From contig NZ_BPFX01000005.1 in assembly GCF_019655855.1 (NCBI RefSeq), forward strand, positions 62,001 through 126,000: 64,000 bases of DNA, in the 5' to 3' direction. This document shows positions 25,205 through 34,011 of this stretch, piece after piece (position 1 is the first letter of the stretch; each line of letters starts with the position of its first letter). The position numbers and the translations under genes are program-made. The notes beneath the pieces were generated by a model, which saw nothing but the letters and a program-made list of their open reading frames with translations, made no database searches and was not told the origin of the DNA. This DNA comes from Pseudomonas paralcaligenes (GTDB lineage: Bacteria > Pseudomonadota > Gammaproteobacteria > Pseudomonadales > Pseudomonadaceae).

Positions 25205-25591
25205 GTGAATCGCGCGCGTGTTCGTCATCTGTTTCGCCTGGGCGCTGAGCTGGCGGCGCTGCTGGGGCTGTACCTGGCCGGCTGCCAGTTTGCCGCCTGG
25301 CTGGGCTGGCCGATTCCCGGCGGGGTGATCGGCCTGGGTCTGCTGCTGGCGGCCTTCGCCAGCGGCCGGGTGGAGCCGGCCGCGCTGCAGCTCGGCGCCG
25401 GCCTGCTGATGGCGGAGATGCTGCTGTTCTTCATCCCGGCGCTGATGAGCCTGCTCGACTACGGCGCGCTGCTGCGCGAGGAGGGCTGGCGCATCCTGCT
25501 GGTGATCGGTTGCAGCACCCTGCTGGTGATGCTGGCCACGGCGCTGACCGTGGAGCTGGTGTGCCGCTGGAGGACGCGCCATGAGGCTTGA
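25205..25591 (+). CDS. lrgA: LrgA/CidA-family holin-like membrane protein
   Basis: 128 residues with four transmembrane helices, containing the CidA/LrgA signatures WLGWPIPGGVIGLGLLLA and MLLFFIPALMSLL. The family is compared with phage holins and, with LrgB, influences murein hydrolase activity and overflow metabolism. GTG start after GAGGG. The end overlaps the lrgB start by 11 bp, a fixed two-gene unit. Confidence 0.88.
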   Translation: MNRARVRHLFRLGAELAALLGLYLAGCQFAAWLGWPIPGGVIGLGLLLAAFASGRVEPAALQLGAGLLMAEMLLFFIPALMSLLDYGALLREEGWRILLVIGCSTLLVMLATALTVELVCRWRTRHEA

Positions 25592-26267
25592 GCCGATGCC
25601 GCTGTTCTGGCTGGGCCTGACCCTGGCCGCCTACCTGCTGAGCCGCTGGGCCTACCGGCGCAGCGGGCGCTACCTGCTGTCGCCGCTGCTGCTGGTACCG
25701 GGCGTGCTGCTGGCGGTGGCCGTGCCGCTGCATACCGACTACGCCGAGTATTCCGGCTACACCCACCTGCTGATGGCGCTGCTCGGCCCGGCCACCGTGG
25801 CCTTCGCCGTGCCCATCTGGCAGCAGCGCGCGTTGCTGGCCCGGCACTGGCCGGCGCTGCTGCTGGGCATGCTGGCCGGCAGCGCGGTGGCCATCGCCAG
25901 TTCCTGGTGGCTGGCCAACGCCCTGGCCCTGGACGGCGAGGTGAGCCGCTCGCTGGTGCCGCGTTCGATAACCACGCCCTTCGCCATGCCGGTGGCCCAG
26001 CGCCTGGGCGGCGTGCCGGAGCTGGCGGCGATCTTCGTCATGCTCACTGGCACCTTCGGCGCGCTGCTCGGCGGCCTGCTGCTGAAGTGGCTGCCACTGC
26101 GCACGGCGCTGGCCCGGGGCGCGCTGTTCGGCGTCGGCGCCCATGGCGCCGGCGTCGCGCGGGCCCAGGAGGTGGGCCGCGAGGAGGGCACCGTGGCGGG
26201 CCTGGTGATGGTGCTGATGGGGCTGCTCAACCTGTTCGCCGCGCCGCTGCTGCCGGCCCTGTTGTGA
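25581..26267 (+). CDS. lrgB: LrgB-family membrane protein
   Basis: 228 residues with six to seven transmembrane helices and the LrgB hallmark RSITTPFAMPVAQRLGG, followed by the GAHGAGVARAQEVG segment. Works with LrgA; overlapping reading frames suggest coupled translation. The divergent LysR gene is the likely controller. Confidence 0.92.
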   Translation: MRLEPMPLFWLGLTLAAYLLSRWAYRRSGRYLLSPLLLVPGVLLAVAVPLHTDYAEYSGYTHLLMALLGPATVAFAVPIWQQRALLARHWPALLLGMLAGSAVAIASSWWLANALALDGEVSRSLVPRSITTPFAMPVAQRLGGVPELAAIFVMLTGTFGALLGGLLLKWLPLRTALARGALFGVGAHGAGVARAQEVGREEGTVAGLVMVLMGLLNLFAAPLLPALL

Positions 26268-26363
26268 CCCGCAAGGCCAGTGCGCTGGCCTGCAAGGCGA
26301 CTGGTAGCCCGGCAACCGCTCGCTAGACTGCTCGGCACAACAAAAACGCCGAGGTGATCTACC

Positions 26364-27140
26364 GTGAACGCACCGCTCAATCTCCCCAACGTGAAGAACC
26401 AGGTGTCCGAGGCCGAATGGCGGACCCGCGTGGACCTCGCCGCCTGCTACAGGCTGATCGCCCTGTACGGCTGGGACGACCTGATCTTCACCCACATCTC
26501 GGCCAAGGTGCCGGGCACCGAGGACTTCCTCATAAACCCCTACGGGCTGATGTTCCATGAGATCACCGCGTCGAGCCTGGTGAAGATCGACCTGGCCGGC
26601 AAGAAGCTGATGGACGGCCCGTTCGACATCAACCCGGCCGGCTACACCATCCACAGCGCCGTGCACGAGGCGCGCCACGACGCGGGCTGCGTGCTGCACA
26701 TCCACACCCCGGCCGGCATCGCCGTGTCGGCGCAGAAGCAGGGCCTGCTGCCGCTGTCGCAGCAGTCGCTGTTCGTGCTCGCCAGCCTGGCCTACCACGG
26801 CTACGAGGGCGTCGCCCTGAACCATGACGAGAAGTCGCGCCTGCAGGCGGACCTGGGCGACAAGAACTTCATGATCCTGCCCAACCACGGCCTGCTCACC
26901 GCCTTCGGCACCATCGCCGATGCCTTCCTCGGCATGTTCACCCTGCAGCGCGCCTGCGAGATCCAGGTGATGGCGCAGAGCGGCGGCGGCGAACTGATCC
27001 ACATCCCGCAGCAGGTCCTCGACGGCGCCCGGGCGATGATCGCCGGGGTGATGAAGAGCCCGCAGGGCATGGGCGGCTCGCTGCCCTGGCCGGCGCTGCT
27101 GCGCAAACTCGATGCGCAGATGCCGGGCTACGACCAGTGA
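26364..27140 (+). CDS. Class II aldolase/adducin family protein
   Basis: 258 residues. Metal ligands of class II aldolases are visible in HIHTPAG and in NHGLLT, and the phosphate/substrate region HISAKVPG and PYGLMFHEI is present. GTG start after GAGGTGATCTACC. It shares a 4-bp overlap with the hydrolase gene that follows, and together with the next genes corresponds to PA3430-PA3427 by order. Natural substrate (a sugar-phosphate or hydroxyacid) is not determined. Confidence 0.88.
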   Translation: MNAPLNLPNVKNQVSEAEWRTRVDLAACYRLIALYGWDDLIFTHISAKVPGTEDFLINPYGLMFHEITASSLVKIDLAGKKLMDGPFDINPAGYTIHSAVHEARHDAGCVLHIHTPAGIAVSAQKQGLLPLSQQSLFVLASLAYHGYEGVALNHDEKSRLQADLGDKNFMILPNHGLLTAFGTIADAFLGMFTLQRACEIQVMAQSGGGELIHIPQQVLDGARAMIAGVMKSPQGMGGSLPWPALLRKLDAQMPGYDQ

Positions 27141-28042
27141 CGGCGTTGCCGGGCATCGCCCTGGACGAATGGCGGGCGCAGGGGCGCGGCTTCAGCTTCA
27201 AGGGCCACGCCATCCGCTACTGGACGGCGGGCGAGGGCGAGCCGCTGCTGCTGATCCATGGCTTCCCCACGGCGAGCTGGGACTGGCACTACGTGTGGCG
27301 GCCGCTGGCGGCGAAATACCGGGTGATCGCCTGCGACATGCTCGGCTTCGGCTACTCGGCCAAGCCGCGCGGCCACGCCTACAGCCTGCTGGAGCAGGCC
27401 GACCTGCAGCAGGCGCTGCTGGCGCATCTCAATGTCGAGGAGCCGGTGCACGTGCTGGCCCACGACTACGGCGACAGCGTGGCCCAGGAGCTGGTCGCCC
27501 GCCATCAGGAAGGGCGCATCCGCCTGGCCAGCTGCGTGTTCCTCAATGGCGGCCTGTTCCCCGAGACCCACCACCCGGTGCTGATGCAGAAGCTGCTGCT
27601 CAGCCCGGTCGGCCCGCTGCTCGGGCGGCTGTTCTCGCGCGGCAAGCTGAAGGCCAACCTGCACAAGGTGTTCGGCCCGTACACGCCGCCCAGCGAGGCG
27701 GAGCTGGACGCCTTCTGGGAGCTGATCGTGCACAACCAGGGTCCGAGGGTGATGCACCGGCTGATCCGCTACATCCCCGACCGGCGCGTCAACCGTACGC
27801 GCTGGGTCGCGGCGATGCAGGACACGGCGCTGTCGATGCGGGTGATCGACGGCGCCCTCGACCCGATCTCCGGTGCGCACATGGTGGCGCGCTATCGCGA
27901 GCTGATCGCCAACCCGGACACGGTTTTGCTGCCAACCATCGGCCACTATCCGCAGACCGAGGCACCCGCAGAGGTGCTCGTCCATTACCTGGAGTTCCGT
28001 GAGCGCCTGGAGGCCATTGCATGCAAAGACGAACCCTGTTGA
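27137..28042 (+). CDS. Alpha/beta hydrolase, epoxide-hydrolase type
   Basis: 301-residue alpha/beta hydrolase. The oxyanion segment is HGFPTASWDWHYV; the nucleophile lies in LAHDYGDSVAQ, where an aspartate occupies the elbow, as in epoxide hydrolases and haloalkane dehalogenases; the catalytic histidine is probably in TIGHYPQTEAP. GTG start, overlapping the aldolase stop (GTGA). Its own 3' end overlaps the next gene by 22 bp. Confidence 0.85.
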   Translation: MTALPGIALDEWRAQGRGFSFKGHAIRYWTAGEGEPLLLIHGFPTASWDWHYVWRPLAAKYRVIACDMLGFGYSAKPRGHAYSLLEQADLQQALLAHLNVEEPVHVLAHDYGDSVAQELVARHQEGRIRLASCVFLNGGLFPETHHPVLMQKLLLSPVGPLLGRLFSRGKLKANLHKVFGPYTPPSEAELDAFWELIVHNQGPRVMHRLIRYIPDRRVNRTRWVAAMQDTALSMRVIDGALDPISGAHMVARYRELIANPDTVLLPTIGHYPQTEAPAEVLVHYLEFRERLEAIACKDEPC

Positions 28043-28551
28043 AAGGCGCCGCGGTGGGCGGCGTCGTGGCGCTGGGCGCCGGCTTCTGGGCGCTGCCCAC
28101 CGGCGCGGCGCCAGCGGCGCTGAGCCTGGACGGCGCGCGCCAGGTGCTGGATGGGCTGAAGGGGCGCGCACTGGTCAGCGTCCAGGGCTGGACGCCGACC
28201 GAAGTCTTCAACCACTGCGCCCAGAGCATCGAGTATTCCCTGGATGGCTACCCGCAGCTGAAGCCGGGCTGGTTCCGCCACAGTGTCGGACCGGTCGCCT
28301 TCGCCGTGTTCAGTGCCCGCGGCGCCATGCGCCACCCGCTGACCGAGGCCATTCCCGGCGCCGCGCCGTTGGCCGAACCGGCCAGCCAGGAGGCTGCGCT
28401 GCTGCGCCTGCAACTGGCCTTCGAGCGCTTCGCCAGCCATGAGGGCGAGTTGCAGCCGCACTTCGCCTACGGCGTGCTCGACCACGAGGAATACGCCCAG
28501 GCCCACGTGATGCACCTGTACAACCACCTCAGCCTCATCCGTCCGGCCTGA
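28021..28551 (+). CDS. Tat-exported DUF1569-like protein
   Basis: 176 residues with an N-terminal twin-arginine-like signal (MQRRTLLKGAAVGG) and a DinB-like four-helix bundle layout (DUF1569 type). The PTEVFNH and YAQAHVMHLYNHL segments hold the histidines typical of metal-binding DinB domains. Function is unknown. It overlaps the hydrolase gene and may be exported folded. Confidence 0.78.
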   Translation: MQRRTLLKGAAVGGVVALGAGFWALPTGAAPAALSLDGARQVLDGLKGRALVSVQGWTPTEVFNHCAQSIEYSLDGYPQLKPGWFRHSVGPVAFAVFSARGAMRHPLTEAIPGAAPLAEPASQEAALLRLQLAFERFASHEGELQPHFAYGVLDHEEYAQAHVMHLYNHLSLIRPA

Positions 28552-28559
28552 CACGGTCG

Positions 28560-29063
28560 ATGCGCATCCCCTCGCTGCTGTTCGCCGCGCTCGCGCTCGC
28601 GCTGGCCGGCTGCGCCAGCGCGCCGGTGCAGCCGGGGCGCACCTTCGACGGCTGGTACCGCGACCGCAGCGAAGGCGACGAACCGCAGGCCCTGTGGACG
28701 CTGCTGACCGGCGAGCCGGCGCAGGCGGGCGCGCGGGTCCACCTTCGCCAGCGCGACGGGCATGCGCTGGAGGCATCCCTCTACCGCGACGGGATATGCC
28801 AGCAGCGCGAGACGCTCGACGATGCCGCCTGGCAGGAAGACGAGCTGCACCTGCAGACCAGCAGCTTCGACGGCATCCCGCCGCTGGCCTGGGGTCGCAT
28901 CCGTCGCGAACTGAAGCTGCAGCCGGAGGGCGAGGCGCTGCGGGTCGACCTGCACGAAAGCCGCTTCGGCATGTTCCTGATCATGGTCGGCGGCGCGCCC
29001 GATCGGAACGTTGTCTACCGTTTCGCTGGCGTTACCGCCGATATCCGGCAGGATTGCCGCTGA
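28560..29063 (+). CDS. Lipoprotein of unknown function
   Basis: 167 residues with a lipobox signal (LALALAGC, Cys about 18). The mature part is beta-rich without a recognised domain. It follows the previous gene by 8 bp, so it is likely in the same transcript. Confidence 0.7.
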   Translation: MRIPSLLFAALALALAGCASAPVQPGRTFDGWYRDRSEGDEPQALWTLLTGEPAQAGARVHLRQRDGHALEASLYRDGICQQRETLDDAAWQEDELHLQTSSFDGIPPLAWGRIRRELKLQPEGEALRVDLHESRFGMFLIMVGGAPDRNVVYRFAGVTADIRQDCR

Positions 29064-29138
29064 TCCGGTTGTTCGAACCTCTCGCGACACCGCTCACTCG
29101 GTTGCTTCGTAGGACATCCATTTTCCCGAGGTGAGCAC

Positions 29139-29570
29139 ATGAACAAGAAACCCCTCTCCGCGCTGTTCCTCAGCGCATTGCTGACCGGCCTTGCCGTACC
29201 TGCCCTGGCTGAAACCGACTCCACCGGCCCGACCGTGCCCGGGCCGACCTCGCCCACGCCGCCGGAGGTGCCCGCCGACACCTCGCCAAACGGCACCGAC
29301 AGCGACACCGGCACCTATACGCCGGGCGCGCCGACCGACGATGGCATGGGCACCGACAACGGGATGGGCACCGATAACGGTGTGGGCAACGGCACCAGCG
29401 CCCCGGGCAGCAATGGTGGCAATACCGCGCCAGGCGGTACCGGCAATGGCGCGGGCAACGGGGTCGGCAATGGCAGCGGCGTCGGCAGCGGCAACGGTGC
29501 CGGCACCAGCGGCAGCGGCTCTTCCAGCAGCGGCAGTGGGGCCGGATCGGGCGCCGGCGCCGCGCCGTAA
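29139..29570 (+). CDS. Gly/Asn/Ser/Thr-rich low-complexity exported protein
   Basis: 143 residues: a signal peptide (MNKKPLSALFLSALLTGLAVPALA) and a low-complexity mature part made of Gly, Asn, Ser, Thr, Asp and Pro, with near-repeats GMGTDNGMGTDN, GNGVGNGSG and SSSSGSGAGSG. There is no cysteine, and no tryptophan or lysine in the mature part. The composition is like flexible cell-surface linkers or adhesin stalks. The ribosome site GAGGTGAGCAC supports the start. No family is recognised. Confidence 0.7.
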   Translation: MNKKPLSALFLSALLTGLAVPALAETDSTGPTVPGPTSPTPPEVPADTSPNGTDSDTGTYTPGAPTDDGMGTDNGMGTDNGVGNGTSAPGSNGGNTAPGGTGNGAGNGVGNGSGVGSGNGAGTSGSGSSSSGSGAGSGAGAAP

Positions 29571-29602
29571 GCGGGCATAAGGTCGCATTATCGGGCGTCA
29601 TT

Positions 29603-29644
29603 CAGGCAGGCCGCGCGCCTTGTGGAGGGCGCGGCACCTGCCTG
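29603..29644. repeat. Large hairpin after the low-complexity protein gene
   Basis: Arms CAGGCAGGCCGCGCGCC and its near-complement GGGCGCGGcaCCTGCCTG around a seven-base loop. It is followed by ACACTCGGGTTTTT, so it could act as a terminator for the upstream gene. Confidence 0.55.
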
Positions 29645-29684
29645 ACACTCGGGTTTTTCGCCCGAATGCAAACTAGGAGCCCTC

Positions 29685-30596
29685 ATGAGCGACCCCATCC
29701 GTTTCCAGGATCAAGTGGTGATTGTCACAGGCGCCGGCGGCGGCCTGGGCCGTGCGCACGCCCTGCTGTTCGCCAAGCATGGCGCCAGGGTGGTGGTGAA
29801 CGACCTGGGTGGTAGCACCCATGGCGAAGGTGCCAACGCCTCGGCGGCGGACAAGGTGGTCGCGGAGATCCAGGCGGCCGGCGGCACCGCGGTGGCGAAC
29901 CATGACTCGGTGACCGATGGCGACAAGATCGTGCAGTGCGCGCTGGACAGCTTCGGCCGCGTCGACGTGGTGGTGAACAACGCCGGCATCCTGCGCGACA
30001 AGTCGTTCCACAAGATGGACGACGCCGACTGGGACCTGGTCTACAAGGTCCACGTCGAGGGCGCCTACAAGGTCACCCGCGCCGCCTGGGAGCACCTGCG
30101 CGAGCAGCAGTACGGCCGCATCATCTTCACCGCCTCGACCTCCGGCATCTACGGCAACTTCGGCCAGGCCAACTACGGCATGGCCAAGCTCGGCCTGTAC
30201 GGCCTGACCCGCACCCTGGCCATCGAGGGTCGCAAGAACAACGTGCTGGTCAACGCCATCGCCCCCACGGGCGGCACCCGCATGACCGAGGGCCTGATCC
30301 CGCCTCAGGTGTTCGACCAGCTCAAGCCGGAACTGGTCAGCCCGCTGGTGGTGTACCTGGGCAGCGACCAGTGCAAGGACACCGGCGGCCTGTACGAAGT
30401 GGGCGGCGGCTGGGTCGGCAAGGTGCGCTGGGAGCGCAGCCTGGGCGCCGGTTTCGATCCCAGGACCGGTTTCAGCCCGGAAGACGTCGCCTCCAGCTGG
30501 AAGCAGATCGGCGACTTCGAGGGCGCCGTGCACCCGGACGACAACGTCACGGCGCTGCGCGAGATGATGGCCAACCTGCAGAAGCACGCGGGCTGA
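29685..30596 (+). CDS. SDR of the multifunctional-enzyme-type (3R-hydroxyacyl-CoA dehydrogenase-like)
   Basis: 303 residues with the N-terminal FQDQVVIVTGAGGGLGRAHA motif and NDLGG (binding the cofactor), HDSVTDGD, NNAG, and the active site Ser (TASTSGIYG) with YxxxK (YGMAK). The long C-terminal tail is the pattern of the peroxisomal MFE-2/17-beta-hydroxysteroid dehydrogenase type 4 subfamily, hence a fatty-acid or hydroxyacyl-CoA substrate is likely. Corresponds to PA3427 in order. Confidence 0.9.
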   Translation: MSDPIRFQDQVVIVTGAGGGLGRAHALLFAKHGARVVVNDLGGSTHGEGANASAADKVVAEIQAAGGTAVANHDSVTDGDKIVQCALDSFGRVDVVVNNAGILRDKSFHKMDDADWDLVYKVHVEGAYKVTRAAWEHLREQQYGRIIFTASTSGIYGNFGQANYGMAKLGLYGLTRTLAIEGRKNNVLVNAIAPTGGTRMTEGLIPPQVFDQLKPELVSPLVVYLGSDQCKDTGGLYEVGGGWVGKVRWERSLGAGFDPRTGFSPEDVASSWKQIGDFEGAVHPDDNVTALREMMANLQKHAG

Positions 30597-30659
30597 TCCG
30601 CCAGCCTGGCGGGGGAATCGGCCAGCGGGCTGTTTTCTCCACGACGGGACGTTAAGTTG

Positions 30660-30685
30660 AAGGCCGGCAGCGATGCCGGCCTTTT
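30660..30685 (+). terminator. Rho-independent terminator after the SDR gene
   Basis: Stem AAGGCCGGC/GCCGGCCTT with an AGCGAT loop and a T5 tail. Confidence 0.85.
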
Positions 30686-30716
30686 TCATGGCCAGGTCCC
30701 GGTGAGCTGTCGCGTA

Positions 30717-30779
30717 GTAGGGTGCGCCGTGCGCACCAGCAGCCCGTACAGAGCCCCTGGTGCGCATGGCGCACCCTAC
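30717..30779. repeat. 63-bp palindromic repeat, copy 2
   Basis: Arms GTAGGGTGCGCCGTGCGCACC and GGTGCGCATGGCGCACCCTAC, 63 bp in total, like the copies at 19892-19954 and 56852-56914. Confidence 0.92.
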
Positions 30780-30836
30780 ACCGGGGCATGGTCTGACCCC
30801 ATGCCCCGTCCCGAAAAACGAACGGAGTGCCCCGTC

Positions 30837-31604
30837 ATGGCTGTGCTGGTCGAGAAGAATGCCGGCGTCACCACCCTGATCATCGACCGTCCGCAGGTAC
30901 GCAACGCCGTCGACCGACCCACCGCCGAGGCCCTGGCCGACGCCCTGCGCGCCTTCGAGGCGGACGACGAGGCGAGGGTGGCGGTGCTCACCGGGGCCGG
31001 CGGCACCTTCTGCGCGGGCGCCGACCTGGGGGCGGTGGCCGAGGGCGGCGAGCGCGGCAACCGCCTGGAGGAGGAGGGTGACGGCCCGATGGGGCCGAGC
31101 CGCATGCAGCTCGGCAAGCCGCTGATTGCCGCCATCGAGGGCCACGCCGTGGCCGGCGGCCTGGAGCTGGCGCTGCTGGCGGATCTGCGGGTGATGGCCG
31201 AGGACGCTGTGCTCGGCGTGTTCTGCCGCCGCTTCGGCGTGCCGCTGATCGACGGTGGTACGGTTCGCCTGCCGCGCATCGTCGGCCAGGGCAGGGCGCT
31301 GGACCTGATCCTCACCGGCCGCCCGGTGCACGCCGAGGAGGCGCTGAAGATGGGCCTGGTCAACCGGGTGACGGCGCCGGGCCAGGCGCGGGCCGTGGCC
31401 GAGGCGCTGGCGTTGGAGATCGCCGGTTTTCCCCAGCGCTGCATGCTCGCCGACCGAGCCAGCGTCCACACTCAATGGAGCCTGCCGCTGGACGAGGCCC
31501 TGCGTGCCGAGTTCCGCGGTGGCATGGCGGTGGTGGAGAGCGGCGAGACCCGCGCCGGGGCCATCCGCTTCGCCGGCGGCACTGGGCGCCACGGCGAGTT
31601 CTGA
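30837..31604 (+). CDS. Enoyl-CoA hydratase/isomerase family protein
   Basis: 255-residue crotonase-fold enzyme. The oxyanion-hole segments are GTFCAGADLGAV and EGHAVAGGLELALLADLRV. The catalytic Glu pair position is replaced by the GVPLIDGGTVRLPRIVG region, so hydratase versus isomerase activity cannot be called. It corresponds to PA3426 by neighbourhood. The first residues MAVLVEKNAG match the crotonase start; upstream in-frame residues from the repeat are not coding. Confidence 0.88.
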   Translation: MAVLVEKNAGVTTLIIDRPQVRNAVDRPTAEALADALRAFEADDEARVAVLTGAGGTFCAGADLGAVAEGGERGNRLEEEGDGPMGPSRMQLGKPLIAAIEGHAVAGGLELALLADLRVMAEDAVLGVFCRRFGVPLIDGGTVRLPRIVGQGRALDLILTGRPVHAEEALKMGLVNRVTAPGQARAVAEALALEIAGFPQRCMLADRASVHTQWSLPLDEALRAEFRGGMAVVESGETRAGAIRFAGGTGRHGEF

Positions 31605-31610
31605 CGGGCG

Positions 31611-32423
31611 CTAATGCAGCGCCGGAGTGCGGCCCTGGCGGCCCAGTTGGTCGATGCGCTGGGCCAGTCGCAGGCGATCGCGCTCGTTGTCGCACAGCAG
31701 CAGCGCCCGCTCCAGATCGAAGCGCTCGGCCTGGGGGCATTCCAGTTCGTGGTAGATGGCGGCGCGCAGCAGGTGGTCGGCACTGGTCGCCGGCCCCAGC
31801 AGGAGGATGCGCTCGGCGTCCTTGAGCGCCGCCACGTGGTCGTCCGCCGCCCCGTGCAGGTGGCACAGGTTGCGCGACAGGCGCAGCATCAGGCCGCGGG
31901 CGTCGCAGGTCTGGAAGTGGCTGGCGGCCAGCTCGGCGCCGGGGCCGGCGACGCGCACCAGTAGTTCGCGGCAGTCGCGGGTGTAGAGGCGGCGCCCGTT
32001 GCAGGGATCGAGCAGATGGTCCGCGCCGGGCACCCGCAGCAGCAGGTGGCCGGGAAAGTTCACCGCCTGCAGCGGAATGTCCAGGCGCTGGGCCAGCTCC
32101 AGGGCGATCAGCGCCAGCGACAGCGGCTGGCCCCGGCGGCGCTGCAGCACCAGATGCAGCAGCGCGGCGCGCGGGCGCAGGGGAATGTCGTCGTCCTCGT
32201 GGAAGTCCAGTTCGCCGAGCCGCCGCAGCAGCGGCTGGGCCAGGTCGGGGCCGGCCAGGTTGGGCAGGCCGGCGGCCACCTGCTGGCGCAGGTTGGCGAA
32301 TTCGCGCAGTACCTGTTCCGGCTGCAGCGAGGCATCGTGTTCGGCGGCGATCCACAGTGCCGCCCGCAATAGCGCAGGCGGGTCCGACTCCAGGCAGGTC
32401 AGCCAGGCGGGGCGAGCGGTCAT
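31611..32423 (-). CDS. SirB1 family (transglutaminase-like plus TPR) protein
   Basis: 270 residues with the SirB1 pattern: an N-terminal helical region (AEHDASLQPEQVL), a transglutaminase-like core (RRGQPLSLALIALELAQRLDIPLQAVNFPGHLLLRV ... DPCNGRRLY) lacking a certain catalytic cysteine, and C-terminal helices of TPR type. E. coli SirB1 has no established biochemical role. It is convergent with the enoyl-CoA hydratase gene (6 bp between stops). Confidence 0.82.
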   Translation of the reverse strand: MTARPAWLTCLESDPPALLRAALWIAAEHDASLQPEQVLREFANLRQQVAAGLPNLAGPDLAQPLLRRLGELDFHEDDDIPLRPRAALLHLVLQRRRGQPLSLALIALELAQRLDIPLQAVNFPGHLLLRVPGADHLLDPCNGRRLYTRDCRELLVRVAGPGAELAASHFQTCDARGLMLRLSRNLCHLHGAADDHVAALKDAERILLLGPATSADHLLRAAIYHELECPQAERFDLERALLLCDNERDRLRLAQRIDQLGRQGRTPALH

Positions 32424-32520
32424 GCGGTTCTCCCTGACGAGACGCGTTGCCCAGACTATTAACCGCCCGGCACCGGCTCGTCCAGTCGCTCCGCTTGTTT
32501 TGCCAGGTTGAAGAGGACCT

Positions 32521-32566
32521 GTGGGAGCGGCCTCGGCCGCGAATTCGTGGCCAAGGCCACTCCCAC
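32521..32566. repeat. REP-like palindrome, second copy of the 11754-11817 class
   Basis: Left arm GTGGGAGCGGCCTCGGCCGCGAA and a right arm that is its complement at 20 of 23 positions, meeting around GAATTC. It lies between the SirB1-like and the 109-residue gene. Confidence 0.85.
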
Positions 32567-32590
32567 GGATAGAGTTGAGAGAGGCTTGTC

Positions 32591-32920
32591 TCAGGCGTAG
32601 ACGCGCTGGCCGCGGTACATGCGCACCGAATGGCTGCGCGGTTCCTCGTCGACGACCCGGGGTACCGCCGCCTCGTCGGGCAGTTCGTGGCCGCGATACT
32701 GGCGCACCGGGTGCGCCGGCGCGGCGGCCTGGGGCATGTCGCTGAGTTCGGCGAGGCGGACGCCCAGGGCGCGGGTGTCCGCGTCGTCGGAGCGCAGGCA
32801 GGCGAGCAGCATGGCCTCCACGGCATCGGGCTGGTTGAGGTGGATGTCCAGGGACATCTCTTCGCGCAGGCGGCGGCGCAGCGAACGCATGCAATCCAGA
32901 ACGGCTTTGTTCAGTTCCAT
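32591..32920 (-). CDS. Conserved protein with duplicated YRG motif
   Basis: 109 residues. The N-terminal 70 residues are helical (NKAVLDCMRSLRRRLREEM...). The last 40 contain two copies of a short motif, HPVRQYRGHEL and HSVRMYRGQRV, spaced about 26 residues apart. The YRG core resembles the signature of the DUF4278 family, but I cannot confirm membership. No function is known. Confidence 0.65.
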   Translation of the reverse strand: MELNKAVLDCMRSLRRRLREEMSLDIHLNQPDAVEAMLLACLRSDDADTRALGVRLAELSDMPQAAAPAHPVRQYRGHELPDEAAVPRVVDEEPRSHSVRMYRGQRVYA

Positions 32921-32994
32921 GGCGGCTCCCTCATAGCGGTTGCTCGGCTCGCCGATCCCCCGGCGGATACTGCGGGTACACAGGCAAGTGGCGT

Positions 32995-33085
32995 GCCAGA
33001 GCGGTCGGGCGCCGAACTGTGCGGGCGTTCACAGGTCCATAGGCGGCCGGTCGCACGCAGCTGGTGCATGGCGCACCGCTCTGGC
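32995..33085. repeat. Inverted repeat of 11-bp arms in a gene-free stretch
   Basis: Arms GCCAGAGCGGT (32995-33005) and ACCGCTCTGGC (33075-33085) enclose a GC-rich 69-bp spacer. It could be the stem of a structured RNA or only a local repeat. No ORF is present. Confidence 0.4.
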
Positions 33086-33172
33086 GCCCGTTGAAGCGAA
33101 CCGGCGACCCGGCCGGCGACCCGGTATACTGGCCGCCATCCGCCCTGCCTTTCCGTATTTCCGAAGGTTCCT

Positions 33173-33997
33173 ATGCGCAACGACGCCCACGATGAGCTGG
33201 ATCATGTTCCCAGCCTGACCACCGATCCGCGTGACCGTGACGACTACCAGAACAGTTACACCCCCGCCCCTGAGCCCGCACCCCGTGCCGCAGGGCGCAC
33301 AGTCCAGGTGGAGCGCCGCCGCGGCGTCGGCACCGGCCCGCTGTGGGCGCTGATCGGCGCGCTGGTCATCGCCCTCGGCGGCCTGAGCTGGTGGAGCTAC
33401 CAGCAGATCGCCCAGATGCAGGCCCAGCTGGTGGTGACCCAGGAGACCTTCGCCCGCATCAGCGAAGACGCCGCCGGGCGCATCCAGGACATCAGCGGCA
33501 AGGTGGTGGCGGCCGAGTCCACCGTCACCAGCGGCAGCGAGGCGCTCAAGCTGCGGGTCAAGCAGCTGGAGGCGAAGCTGGCCGAGCTGGGCAAGCAGCA
33601 GCAGACCGTGGCCGGCCAGGTGAGTGGCCAGGACAAGCGCATCGAGCAGGTCGCCGCCGACCTGAAGGCCCAGCAGGGCGCCGTCGCCCAGTTCGACGGC
33701 CGGCTGGAGAAGCTCTCCGGCGAGCAGCAGGCCGGGCTGGCCGGCGTCGGCAAGCTGCAGGAGAAGCTCAAGAGCCAGTCCGCCGATATCGAGGCACTGA
33801 AGAAGAAGGGTGACCCGAGCCAGGCCGTGCGCACCCTGGAGCAGGACCTGCTGGTGCTGCGCAGCGAACTGGATACCCGCGCGGCGCAGAACAATACCGC
33901 CGAGTTCGACGCCTTCCGCGCCCAGGTCACCCGCAACATCAACGGCCTGCAGGCCCAGGTGCAGAACCTGCAGCAGCAGCTCAACGCCCGTCCCTGA
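33173..33997 (+). CDS. Single-pass membrane protein with long coiled coil
   Basis: 274 residues: a polar, proline-rich N-terminal segment, one transmembrane helix at about 56-77 (LWALIGALVIALGGLSWW) and then a long periplasmic coiled coil rich in Q, K, E and A (about 80-270). Such proteins are annotated variously as ATPase-like because of the coiled coil, which is not evidence for ATPase activity. It stands alone and ends at a very strong terminator. Confidence 0.75.
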   Translation: MRNDAHDELDHVPSLTTDPRDRDDYQNSYTPAPEPAPRAAGRTVQVERRRGVGTGPLWALIGALVIALGGLSWWSYQQIAQMQAQLVVTQETFARISEDAAGRIQDISGKVVAAESTVTSGSEALKLRVKQLEAKLAELGKQQQTVAGQVSGQDKRIEQVAADLKAQQGAVAQFDGRLEKLSGEQQAGLAGVGKLQEKLKSQSADIEALKKKGDPSQAVRTLEQDLLVLRSELDTRAAQNNTAEFDAFRAQVTRNINGLQAQVQNLQQQLNARP

Positions 33998-34011
33998 GTC
34001 GCCGGGAAAAG

